From Thalassarchaeum sp002495735 (lineage in GTDB: Archaea > Thermoplasmatota > Poseidoniia > Poseidoniales > Thalassarchaeaceae), in NCBI GenBank assembly GCA_937911265.1, contig CALDRG010000120.1, positions 1-9,779 of the forward strand: DNA of 9,779 nucleotides, in the 5' to 3' direction. The notes beneath the pieces are model-generated. The model was not told the origin of the DNA and made no database searches. It worked only from the letters and a program-made list of their open reading frames with translations. Shown piece after piece: positions 1 to 6,400 of the stretch. Position numbers and translations under genes: made by a program. Each line of letters opens with the position of its first letter. The stretch's first letter is position 1.

Positions 1-1
1 C

Positions 2-643
2 CAACTGAACTGCGAGTACGAGCCCGAGCAATTCCCGGGCGTCGTCTACAGGGTCAAGGACCCCAAACTCGCCATCCTAATGTTCCGGTCCGGACGCGCG
101 GTTTGCACCGGCGGCAAGAACCAGAACAACATCGAGGTCGGAATCGAGATGATGACGAATGACCTGCGTGATGCAGGGATAGAAACATGGGACCTCAAGG
201 ATGTCGAAATCGAGGTCCAGAACATGGTCGCCACCTACTCTCTGTTCTACCCCGAGGATTACAGCGGCTTGGCTCGGATGGACGACAACAACACCCGCGT
301 TATCGACACTTCCGACGGAGGAATTCGCGCAGCCACCGACGCGGAAGTAAAGGCCATGGGTAGCGACGACGAGGATCCTCGCATCCGCGGTATCCGCGAA
401 GGTGAGCCTTTGGCTGCGCTTCCACGCAAGTTGAACCTGAACAACCTGACCTTTCACCTGCCGTTCGACAAGGTCGAGTACGAGCCCGAACAGTTCCCAG
501 GACTAATCTACAGGCTCGACTATCCCAAGGTCGTCTGTCTGATCTTCGGCAGTGGCAAGATGGTGATTACTGGCGCTCGCGCCAAGTCCGAGATTCTTGA
601 GGCGGTCCAGTTTATTCAGGACGAATTGGCGGATCTACTGTAG
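2..643 (+). CDS. tbp: TATA-binding protein (TBP), 5' truncated by the window edge
   Basis: This is the general archaeal transcription factor that binds the TATA box and recruits TFB and RNA polymerase. The reading frame is open from the first bases, so the start codon and roughly the first 20-30 residues lie outside the window; 213 residues are visible. The two-fold TBP repeat is plain. EYEPEQFPGVVYR appears near visible residue 5 and EYEPEQFPGLIYR near residue 159, each followed by a strand and stirrup block (LMFRSGRAVCTGGKN and LIFGSGKMVITGARA) and an amphipathic helix. EIEVQN marks the start of the second repeat. The two repeats also match at DNA level, with 14 identical bases at 14-27 and 476-489. 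Oddly, about 86 residues separate VQN from the second VEYEPEQ, where about 25 are usual in archaeal TBPs, so an insertion of about 60 residues is present (see findings). The next gene starts 26 nt downstream on the same strand. The family call is very secure. Confidence 0.95.
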   Translation, partial: QLNCEYEPEQFPGVVYRVKDPKLAILMFRSGRAVCTGGKNQNNIEVGIEMMTNDLRDAGIETWDLKDVEIEVQNMVATYSLFYPEDYSGLARMDDNNTRVIDTSDGGIRAATDAEVKAMGSDDEDPRIRGIREGEPLAALPRKLNLNNLTFHLPFDKVEYEPEQFPGLIYRLDYPKVVCLIFGSGKMVITGARAKSEILEAVQFIQDELADLL

Positions 644-657
644 ATTTGAGTCCCGTA

Positions 658-664
658 GGGGTGA
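658..664 (+). promoter_or_regulatory. Ribosome binding site for the large PKD-repeat protein
   Basis: GGGGTGA resembles the archaeal Shine-Dalgarno core (GGAGGTGA) and lies 5 nt before the ATG at 670. It favours that ATG over the in-frame TTG at 646, which would place this motif inside the coding region. The motif is seen directly; its function is inferred. Confidence 0.5.
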
Positions 665-669
665 TATTG

Positions 670-3600
670 ATGCGTCCCTCGCCGTTCCGGCGAGGCATGC
701 GCTCACGCGCGAGGCTGTCTGTCGGACTCGCTCTTCTGATTATGATATCCGCTCAGTCTGGCGTTTTCATGGATGCGAAAGCACCCTCTAAGGAACTCTC
801 GGACTTACGAATAATGGAATCTTCAATTAGGTCGGTAAATCTGGTAGATGTGCCCGCCTGGAAGATAAACGATGCTTGGAGCTATGATGGCTACCTCGAC
901 GTAGGTGCCTTCGTTGCCAGTTCGGGAGTCAGTTCGAATGTTCAGTATCTTGAAGGGACTCGGACGGTGACAGTATCGGACATTACGTGGTGTGATGTGA
1001 ATAACGATGGTGTGATAGATTGGGATCTGGACTTGATGTGTTACAAAATTGTTGGAGATGCCTTCTATGAGGCCGAGGATATAAGCCTAGATGGCAACAC
1101 TGGCGACTTGCGTGTGTACATGGATACCGAAGAATGGATCAGTGTTTCGGATTTGTCTGTGTTTCGCGAAGTGGCTACTTTCGACATCGATTTCATTACT
1201 CAAATCTGGTTTATCACCATCAATACGCCCATAGCAGATTTGACCGTTACAAACGACTACGTTCCAACATTGGAGGGCTACGACTTCCCTCTCAGTGTGG
1301 GCGAAGTTTGGGAAACCGACTACACCGTAGAGACTGACTATAGCGGCACGAGCGATTATGTGACATTCCCCTCTGACAGCATCAGTAGCAATACCACCAG
1401 TTGGGAAGTTGTTAGCCAAGGCTATCCAGGCACATTCTACAATGGGTGCTCACAATCTTACAACATAACAAGCTATGATGACAATGGGGATGAGTCCGGA
1501 TACAAGTGGTACTGTCCGGCCATTAGAGGGGATATTCGAACCTCGTATTCAGTAGCAGGTCTCGGAATACAAGCCGAGCATGAACTAACCACATACCAAG
1601 CGGCCAGTAGACCGAAGCAAATCACCATCGAAATTGAGCATCCGCTCTCTCCTCTGGATTTCGAGATGTCGGCTTGGATTAACGTCACCAGCCAAGGCCA
1701 GCCTGTATCTGATGAAGATGCTAGTTTTAGATACGAGATTGCCGCGTATGACAGGTGGATAAACGGCGGTAACGGCACTGCATTACAACACAATCTTACT
1801 ACTGCGTCAAACGGTTCTGCATTCCTTACCTTCAACACTGGTCACCTTCCCGATGGCACGACTACTCAAGGAGAATTAGGGAGTCATGGAATCATTGCAT
1901 GGGTTAGTGGAACAAATCCTGCAAACTTGATTATAGGGGCTTCCACGGTAACAATTGACCCCGAAGTTCACTCAATCGACCTTATCTCACGCTCTGAAGG
2001 CGTCACCGTAGAGAGGACTAGGAGCAACAGGACAGTCACGCTGGACAGTAACATAGGCTTCAATGCGATACCTGATGACCAACTGACTTTCAGTGTCCCA
2101 GTCCTCAACAGGGGACTTTCGAATTCACCTGTAACCACTTTGGTAGTCGGAGCCCCTGACGGCTCAACATCCTCAACTGAGATTCCGAGCTTATCGAGCC
2201 TCGAGGAGATGCGGGTCGACGTAGTTTGGACTGTTCCTGCGAATCAACCGTCCGGCGATGTCAGCCTGACTTTCACGGTCGACCCTGACGAAGAAATTGT
2301 TGCTGACGGTAATCGGTCGAACAACGAGGGTTCGTTCACCCTTTTCATCGGCAGGCTGCCTACCGCATACCTCTCAATCGTCTTGGATTCACTGACGATG
2401 TCAGAAGTGAGTTTCAATGGTCTATCGTCATATGACCTTGATGGAGGTCAGCCGACTTGTGAATTCACAGTCGAGAAGCTCAACGGCGAGAACTGGACTT
2501 CAACCGAGGAAGACTGTGTCCAAGAGTACACTTGGGATGACGATGGGGTCTTCCTAGTCTCATTGACAATCACGGACGACGAGAGTGATCAGGACTACGC
2601 TGAGGCTTATATCACCATTCTAAATAGACCTCCATCGGTTGAGATTTGGGCTGATCAATCCTCAGTACCGGTGCTTTCACCGGTTACTTTTGACGTCGAG
2701 GAAAGTGGAGACATGGATACGCTGAACCAAGAAGCCCCTATCGATATACAGTGGCACTTACCCTGCGATGAAGGGCAGGTCGGATTGCGGTGTACGGTCA
2801 CCCCAGATTCAGAGGGCCCTTTCACTATGGGAGTCACGGTGATGGATGATGATGGAGCCACTACCGACGACACGCTGACCATTGATGTAACGAACATTGC
2901 ACCAACAAACCCGCAGGCTGAGGTCTGGTCTGGACCAAACAGGCTCGTACCCCAGATGCTCGGAGAGAACGCTAGGTATACTGTCAATGAAGGTGATGCT
3001 TTGATTTTCAGAGGATGGGCTGATGACTCTGCAAACGACTTGGGCGGACTCCAGCACCACTGGTCACCGGATGCGGAGTTGCAGCCAGGACTAATCATCA
3101 GCAGCACTGGCTACCAGAGTGAATTTGGACATATCTACGACACTGCCGGGCAGCATCTCGCAACTCTGCAAGTGGTTGATGATGATGGAGCCAGCACCGA
3201 GACGCTAATTATGCAGTTCCTCGTAAGCAACGTGGCTCCATCTATCTCGCCAATTGCGCCGTTGCTCCCTGTGGCTGAGGACGAGTTAGTGCAACTGTCA
3301 ATCCAAGTGAGTGACACCTTGGGCGACTTGCCCAATCTAATCTCCTGCTTCGACCTCGACCCTAGTGTCAACTCTGACTCGGAGGGCAACGCCACCGATG
3401 ACTGCGACATCGAGTCGCAGCACCTTGCTCACGCCTGGTCCGACGCCACTACTGCTCCCGATCACATCGTCTTCCATGTCACAGACGATAATGGCGAGAG
3501 TGCGCGCATCATCATCTCAATAGATGTCAACAACGTCAACCCTGATGCTAGGGCGTCTACTAGTGATTACACTCCCATGGAGGGAGACGTGATCGTCCTA

Positions 3601-4194
3601 TCTGCGAACGGTACCACAGATTCGCAGTTCGACATGGAGAACATGGTCTACATCTGGGATCTGGACATTGGTAAGGACAGTAACGGTGACGGGGATCCAG
3701 CCAACGATGTCGATAGGGAAGGGAGATGGATTGAGGTGAGCTTCTCTAGCGAAGGCACACGGACCGTACAGATGACAGCCTTCGACGAAGGGGCTGGATC
3801 TTCCATCACACTGGTCATCCAAGTCGAAAAAGAGCCATTCAGCTTCGGTGTGCTGATGGCCGACTATGGTATCTACATTGGTCTGTTCGGACTGATAGTC
3901 ATTCTAGTCGCGGTGCTGATTCAGAGGATGCGTTCACCCGAAGTTGTCGTTGAGGCCACGGTAACAGAAAACGTCAGCCGACGCAGGGGCAAGCGAGTCT
4001 CAATGGACGATGCCTTTGATGACCCTGACTACGATCCTTTCAATGCCGAAAAGAGAAAGCGAGGGCCTAAGAAAGACATAGGTGAGCCAGTGGTAGATGA
4101 GGCACCTAGAATACCAGAGCCGATGCCTCCAGAGGAGCCCGAGAAGATGGATGGAGAACTCGCAGATGCATTCAAGGAACTGACTGGAGAATAG
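670..4194 (+). CDS. Large secreted, membrane-anchored protein with CARDB-like and PKD-type repeats
   Basis: A 1174-residue surface protein of unknown specific role. From the ATG at 670, an Arg-rich start and the hydrophobic stretch SVGLALLIMISAQSGVF form a signal peptide or N-terminal anchor (about 1-37). A DVNNDGVID loop (109-117) resembles a calcium-binding EF-hand/dockerin loop. Residues ~433-560 look like a CARDB domain. Four to five Ig-like PKD-type units follow (~566-1055), marked by YDLDGG, WDDDG, MDDDGATT and VDDDGAST, and by NRPP, NIAP and NVAP linkers. Another Asp-rich loop, DSNGDGDPANDVD, lies in the last unit. A membrane helix (~1066-1088, YIGLFGLIVILVAVLI) is followed by a basic patch and an acidic, Pro-rich tail predicted to be cytoplasmic. 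There are many N-glycosylation sequons. PKD units are often adhesive or structural; a cell-surface role is inferred. An in-frame TTG at 646 is an alternative start. The TAG stop is followed by an in-frame, similar tail (next entry). Confidence 0.85.
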   Translation: MRPSPFRRGMRSRARLSVGLALLIMISAQSGVFMDAKAPSKELSDLRIMESSIRSVNLVDVPAWKINDAWSYDGYLDVGAFVASSGVSSNVQYLEGTRTVTVSDITWCDVNNDGVIDWDLDLMCYKIVGDAFYEAEDISLDGNTGDLRVYMDTEEWISVSDLSVFREVATFDIDFITQIWFITINTPIADLTVTNDYVPTLEGYDFPLSVGEVWETDYTVETDYSGTSDYVTFPSDSISSNTTSWEVVSQGYPGTFYNGCSQSYNITSYDDNGDESGYKWYCPAIRGDIRTSYSVAGLGIQAEHELTTYQAASRPKQITIEIEHPLSPLDFEMSAWINVTSQGQPVSDEDASFRYEIAAYDRWINGGNGTALQHNLTTASNGSAFLTFNTGHLPDGTTTQGELGSHGIIAWVSGTNPANLIIGASTVTIDPEVHSIDLISRSEGVTVERTRSNRTVTLDSNIGFNAIPDDQLTFSVPVLNRGLSNSPVTTLVVGAPDGSTSSTEIPSLSSLEEMRVDVVWTVPANQPSGDVSLTFTVDPDEEIVADGNRSNNEGSFTLFIGRLPTAYLSIVLDSLTMSEVSFNGLSSYDLDGGQPTCEFTVEKLNGENWTSTEEDCVQEYTWDDDGVFLVSLTITDDESDQDYAEAYITILNRPPSVEIWADQSSVPVLSPVTFDVEESGDMDTLNQEAPIDIQWHLPCDEGQVGLRCTVTPDSEGPFTMGVTVMDDDGATTDDTLTIDVTNIAPTNPQAEVWSGPNRLVPQMLGENARYTVNEGDALIFRGWADDSANDLGGLQHHWSPDAELQPGLIISSTGYQSEFGHIYDTAGQHLATLQVVDDDGASTETLIMQFLVSNVAPSISPIAPLLPVAEDELVQLSIQVSDTLGDLPNLISCFDLDPSVNSDSEGNATDDCDIESQHLAHAWSDATTAPDHIVFHVTDDNGESARIIISIDVNNVNPDARASTSDYTPMEGDVIVLSANGTTDSQFDMENMVYIWDLDIGKDSNGDGDPANDVDREGRWIEVSFSSEGTRTVQMTAFDEGAGSSITLVIQVEKEPFSFGVLMADYGIYIGLFGLIVILVAVLIQRMRSPEVVVEATVTENVSRRRGKRVSMDDAFDDPDYDPFNAEKRKRGPKKDIGEPVVDEAPRIPEPMPPEEPEKMDGELADAFKELTGE

Positions 4195-4296
4195 GTGCAA
4201 GAAGAAGTTGGGGGAGAGTTTGCTCCGAGGACTGACGCAGCGTCCATAGATAGGGCTCTGGATGACAAGGGCATCGAAGGTCTCTTTGATGATTAG
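4195..4296 (+). other. 33-codon in-frame extension after the TAG of the PKD protein (possible original C-terminus or tiny ORF)
   Basis: Directly after the TAG at 4192-4194 the same frame continues with GTG for 33 codons to a second TAG at 4294-4296. It encodes an acidic peptide that includes IDRALDDKGIEGLFDD. The composition resembles the acidic tail just upstream. With the extension included, the gap to the SepF gene shrinks from 116 nt to 14 nt, the tight packing typical of this window. It may be the ancestral C-terminus cut off by a nonsense change or base-call error, or a separate GTG-initiated mini-gene. No ribosome site specific to the GTG is evident. Pyrrolysine read-through is unlikely, because TAG is the ordinary stop of several other genes here. 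Confidence 0.4.
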
Positions 4297-4310
4297 ACTC
4301 GCCCAATACC

Positions 4311-4787
4311 GTGGTCAACCTGTACAGGCTCCTCGGATTGCCCGACCCATCCAAGGTGCAGCAGCGACCTACAAGGCCCAAGAGGATGTCTGTCGACCCA
4401 GGTCCGCAGGTCGATGACCGGTTCCACGATCTGGGAGAAGATGTCTGGTCCGAGAGAACCGGTAGAATAACCCCCAGATCCAATCGGAGAGTTGTCTACT
4501 TGAAACCAGATGATCTACACCGGCTACCGTTGCAAGGCATGGAGCAAGATTTGCTGGAGGGCAACATGATGCTGGTCGACCTCGGATCACTCACTCAAAT
4601 GCCCAGCCAGCAGGACGTATGCAAGAGGAGGGTGCAAGAGATGGGCGAGAGGATAGGTTACCCGGTGTTCTCACTAAATGAGTCGGACACCTTGCTGATG
4701 GTGGCAGGCGCGAGGATGAGAGTGGATACCGACCGACACAAACTCGGAATGGCGATTTGGAATCAACTACCGGAGTCCGAGGTCTGA
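4311..4787 (+). CDS. sepF: SepF-like cell division protein (FtsZ membrane anchor)
   Basis: 158 residues with a SepF (DUF552) domain at about 61-140. The domain begins VVYLKPDDLHRL, continues EQDLLEGNMMLVDLGSL, then a helix (QDVCKRRVQEMGERIG) and closing strands (YPVFSLNESDTLLMVAGARMRV). In archaea with FtsZ, SepF dimerises, binds the FtsZ C-terminus and tethers the ring to the membrane through an N-terminal amphipathic segment. Here MVNLYRLLGL could be that segment, followed by a ~45-residue charged linker, the classic SepF layout. This supports the GTG at 4311; an ATG at 4387 would remove the segment. No clear ribosome site precedes the GTG. The gene follows the PKD surface protein closely and probably shares its transcript. 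Its last 25 bp overlap the convergent 75-residue gene. The family call rests on domain pattern by eye, without a database search. Confidence 0.8.
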   Translation: MVNLYRLLGLPDPSKVQQRPTRPKRMSVDPGPQVDDRFHDLGEDVWSERTGRITPRSNRRVVYLKPDDLHRLPLQGMEQDLLEGNMMLVDLGSLTQMPSQQDVCKRRVQEMGERIGYPVFSLNESDTLLMVAGARMRVDTDRHKLGMAIWNQLPESEV

Positions 4788-4990
4788 GAATCATCCTCAA
4801 GCCATGTATCAAGATCCCCTGAGGCAACCTCTTCGACGGCGTGCTCGGTGAAATCACGGTAAGCCTGCCACTGGGCGATGACATCCTCGTCCTCTCCACG
4901 CTGCTTCTTCCGCTCAATCGATGCATCGGCATAGATTACACAGCGTCGGAGAAACAACTCCACTAGTCTACGGCGCTCGTCGACATCCAT
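4763..4990 (-). CDS. Small charged helical protein of unknown function (75 aa)
   Basis: I do not recognise this family. The product is 75 residues with no signal peptide or membrane segment. It is rich in charged residues and probably all helical: an N-terminal helix RRRLVELFLRRCVIYADASI, a Glu/Lys/Arg-rich turn, a second helix VIAQWQAYRDFTEHAVEEVA, and an acidic, Ser-rich disordered end. There is one Cys (17) and two Trp (41, 63). Its ATG overlaps the stop of the peroxiredoxin gene (TGATG at 4992-4988), a translational-coupling arrangement that strongly supports both the start and expression. It is the last gene of the polX-nth-prx run and its 3' end overlaps sepF by 25 bp on the opposite strand. 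Function is unknown; partnership with the peroxiredoxin is only suggested by the coupling. Confidence 0.7.
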   Translation of the reverse strand: MDVDERRRLVELFLRRCVIYADASIERKKQRGEDEDVIAQWQAYRDFTEHAVEEVASGDLDTWLEDDSQTSDSGS

Positions 4991-5472
4991 CAGATAACCC
5001 CTAGGTCTGAAAGCAACTCATCGACGTGACCTTTCGGGCTCACCTTGTAGCGAACCCATCGCAGAATCCCATTCGAATCTATGACGAAAGTCGAGCGCAG
5101 AGTGCCCATATACGTCTTGCCGTACATGTTCTTCTCTCTCCAAGTTCCATATGCCTCATGCAAAGCAAAGTTCTCATCGACTACGAGTTCGAATGGCAGG
5201 GAGTTCTTGTCGATGAACTTCTGATGGCTCTGGGCGGAATCGGTGGAGATTCCGATGACTCTCCACCCCGAGTCCGTGAATCGACCGAAGCTGTCGCGAA
5301 AGTCACAGGCCTGCACAGTACATCCCGAAGTGTTGTCGCGGGGGTAGAAGTAGAGTATCACGCCATCGCCTGAACTCAGCATCTCCGATAGCCTGATGAT
5401 TGATCCGTCAGTCACAGACGCTTCGAATTCAGGAGCCGAATCGCCCACGCTGAGTTCCGCCGCATCACCCAT
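4990..5472 (-). CDS. bcp: Thiol peroxiredoxin, PrxQ/Bcp subfamily
   Basis: A cytoplasmic 160-residue thiol peroxidase that reduces hydrogen peroxide and organic hydroperoxides using thioredoxin-like donors. The thioredoxin-fold start VGDSAPEF is followed by YFYPRDNTSGCTVQACDFRD, with peroxidatic Cys51 and, five residues on, the PrxQ-type resolving Cys56. The usual TPGC is TSGC here, a mild change. Arg126 in LRSTFVID is the conserved active-site Arg. Length is normal for the family. The ATG at 5472 has no clear ribosome site, but a TTTTGTA box lies 24-30 nt upstream, so a leaderless internal promoter is possible. The gene follows nth with a 41-nt gap, and its stop overlaps the start of the 75-residue gene. 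Linkage to base-excision-repair genes suggests a role in oxidative stress defence (inference). Confidence 0.92.
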   Translation of the reverse strand: MGDAAELSVGDSAPEFEASVTDGSIIRLSEMLSSGDGVILYFYPRDNTSGCTVQACDFRDSFGRFTDSGWRVIGISTDSAQSHQKFIDKNSLPFELVVDENFALHEAYGTWREKNMYGKTYMGTLRSTFVIDSNGILRWVRYKVSPKGHVDELLSDLGVI

Positions 5473-5495
5473 GGCGCTGCGAGTCGTTCAACGGC

Positions 5496-5502
5496 TACAA
5501 AA
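5496..5502 (-). promoter_or_regulatory. Possible TATA box for a leaderless peroxiredoxin transcript
   Basis: TTTTGTA on the - strand lies 24-30 nt before the peroxiredoxin ATG, the spacing expected when transcription starts at the start codon. It sits in the 41-nt nth-prx gap, and no Shine-Dalgarno sequence precedes that ATG. The match to an archaeal TATA box is partial and no BRE was recognised, so this is tentative. Confidence 0.25.
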
Positions 5503-5513
5503 CCGACGGTGAA

Positions 5514-6161
5514 TCAACTCCGCATCTCCTCTCGAATTCGCTTCTTTGTGGATGCCCATGAGCAAATGGGGCACTGAGTGAGGTCGTGGCGTAGAGCCGG
5601 GCAATACTCTCTTCCAAAGTAGATTATCTGCAGGTGTCTACGAATCCAAGTTTCTTCGGAGAAGACTTTCTTGAGGTCGCGCTCGGTTCTGACAACGTTG
5701 CTGCCGTTGGAGAGTCCCCAACGCGCTGCTAGCCTGTGGATATGGGTGTCAATCGGGAATGCAGGTACTCCGAAAGCCTGCGCCATAACCACACTGGCAG
5801 TCTTGTGACCCACTCCTGCGAGGGACTCGAGGAAGTCCCAATTCGGCCTAACTCCTCCTCCGTCCTCTACTATCTGCTCTGCCATTCGCTTGAGATTACG
5901 GGCCTTGGTTGGGGCAAGTCCGATTTCTCGAATGATAGCATGTATCTGTTCGACCTCTAGCGAAGCCATGCGCTCAGGGGAATCCGCAGACTCAAACAGC
6001 TTCGGAGTCACCTCATTCACCTTCTTGTCCGTGGTCTGTGCCGACAGCATGACAGCGACCAGCAGGGTGTACGGGTCACTGTGAGCGAGAGGGATTGTTT
6101 GCTCAGGGTAGATCTCATCCAATATGCGGCCAATCTGACGCGCCTTCTCAGCCCGCCGCAT
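5514..6161 (-). CDS. nth: Endonuclease III (DNA glycosylase/AP lyase), variant iron-sulfur motif
   Basis: A base-excision-repair enzyme that removes oxidised pyrimidines and cuts the abasic site by beta-elimination. It has 215 residues, the family's normal length. The all-helical HhH-GPD fold shows LSAQTTDKKVN (40-49), the helix-hairpin-helix LAGVGHKTASVV with catalytic Lys120, and FPIDTHIHRLAARWGL with catalytic Asp138. The C-terminal 4Fe-4S loop is unusual: only Cys187, Cys197 and Cys200 are present, spaced x9 and x2, instead of C-x6-C-x2-C-x5-C, and the expected fourth Cys is Lys206. His192 lies in the loop. The gene starts one nt after the stop of the 67-residue membrane protein gene, with GAGG six nt upstream of ATG, so they are surely co-transcribed; polX lies further upstream and prx follows. 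The catalytic residues look intact; only the cluster ligand set is odd. Confidence 0.93.
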   Translation of the reverse strand: MRRAEKARQIGRILDEIYPEQTIPLAHSDPYTLLVAVMLSAQTTDKKVNEVTPKLFESADSPERMASLEVEQIHAIIREIGLAPTKARNLKRMAEQIVEDGGGVRPNWDFLESLAGVGHKTASVVMAQAFGVPAFPIDTHIHRLAARWGLSNGSNVVRTERDLKKVFSEETWIRRHLQIIYFGREYCPALRHDLTQCPICSWASTKKRIREEMRS

Positions 6162-6162
6162 G

Positions 6163-6366
6163 CTAATCCTCTCGGTCTTCCCTCAACCCTAGAATGAAGG
6201 CGCAGAGGACGCAGAGTCCGGGGACTCCATAGCAGGGGCCGTACATCCAAGTCTCCCACTCGGACGACTCAGCAGGACCACCCAGAAGCAGGTAGGCGAA
6301 CAGTGCGAGCAGCAGACCTGGGAAGATTGCAATCGCAGCGAAGACGATGGCTCGCATCAGTCTCAT
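6163..6366 (-). CDS. Small two-helix membrane protein (67 aa), unknown function
   Basis: I do not recognise this family. The 67-residue product has a basic N-terminus (MRLMR), a long hydrophobic helix at about 6-29 (AIVFAAIAIFPGLLLALFAYL), a short loop containing PAESSEWETW, a second hydrophobic segment at about 41-60 with three Cys (45, 52, 55), and a charged end LREDRED. A helical hairpin in the membrane with both ends in the cytoplasm is likely from the positive-inside rule. AAGGG lies six nt before the ATG at 6366. The gene lies 34 nt after polX and one nt before nth, so it belongs to the repair operon, although a direct role in repair cannot be shown. A start at Met4 is possible. Confidence 0.65.
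   Translation of the reverse strand: MRLMRAIVFAAIAIFPGLLLALFAYLLLGGPAESSEWETWMYGPCYGVPGLCVLCAFILGLREDRED
6168..6171 (-). promoter_or_regulatory. Ribosome binding site for nth, inside the upstream gene
   Basis: GAGG on the - strand lies in the last codons of the 67-residue gene, six nt before the nth ATG at 6161. It supports that start and coupling of translation between the two genes. Confidence 0.45.
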
Positions 6367-6400
6367 AGTGAGCCCTTGTGCTCTCGCATGATAAGGTTCG

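Noticed and set aside
77..457. 126-codon - strand open frame opposite TBP
   Set aside because: It is a shadow of the TBP coding frame with no recognisable features.
2667..2684. Perfect 7-bp hairpin ACCGGTG-CTTT-CACCGGT followed by T-rich bases
   Set aside because: It looks like a terminator but lies in the middle of the PKD protein gene, and archaeal termination does not need such hairpins; probably chance.
4192..4194. TAG read as pyrrolysine
   Set aside because: TAG is the normal stop for TBP, both small membrane proteins and the 33-codon tail itself, and nothing in the window points to pyrrolysine use.
4591..4932. 113-codon - strand open frame across the end of sepF
   Set aside because: It covers two better-supported genes in other frames and has low-complexity Ser/Pro/Arg composition.
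5242..5267. 8-bp inverted repeat GGTGGAGA / TCTCCACC with a 10-base loop
   Set aside because: It is inside the peroxiredoxin coding sequence with no sign of regulatory use; probably chance.
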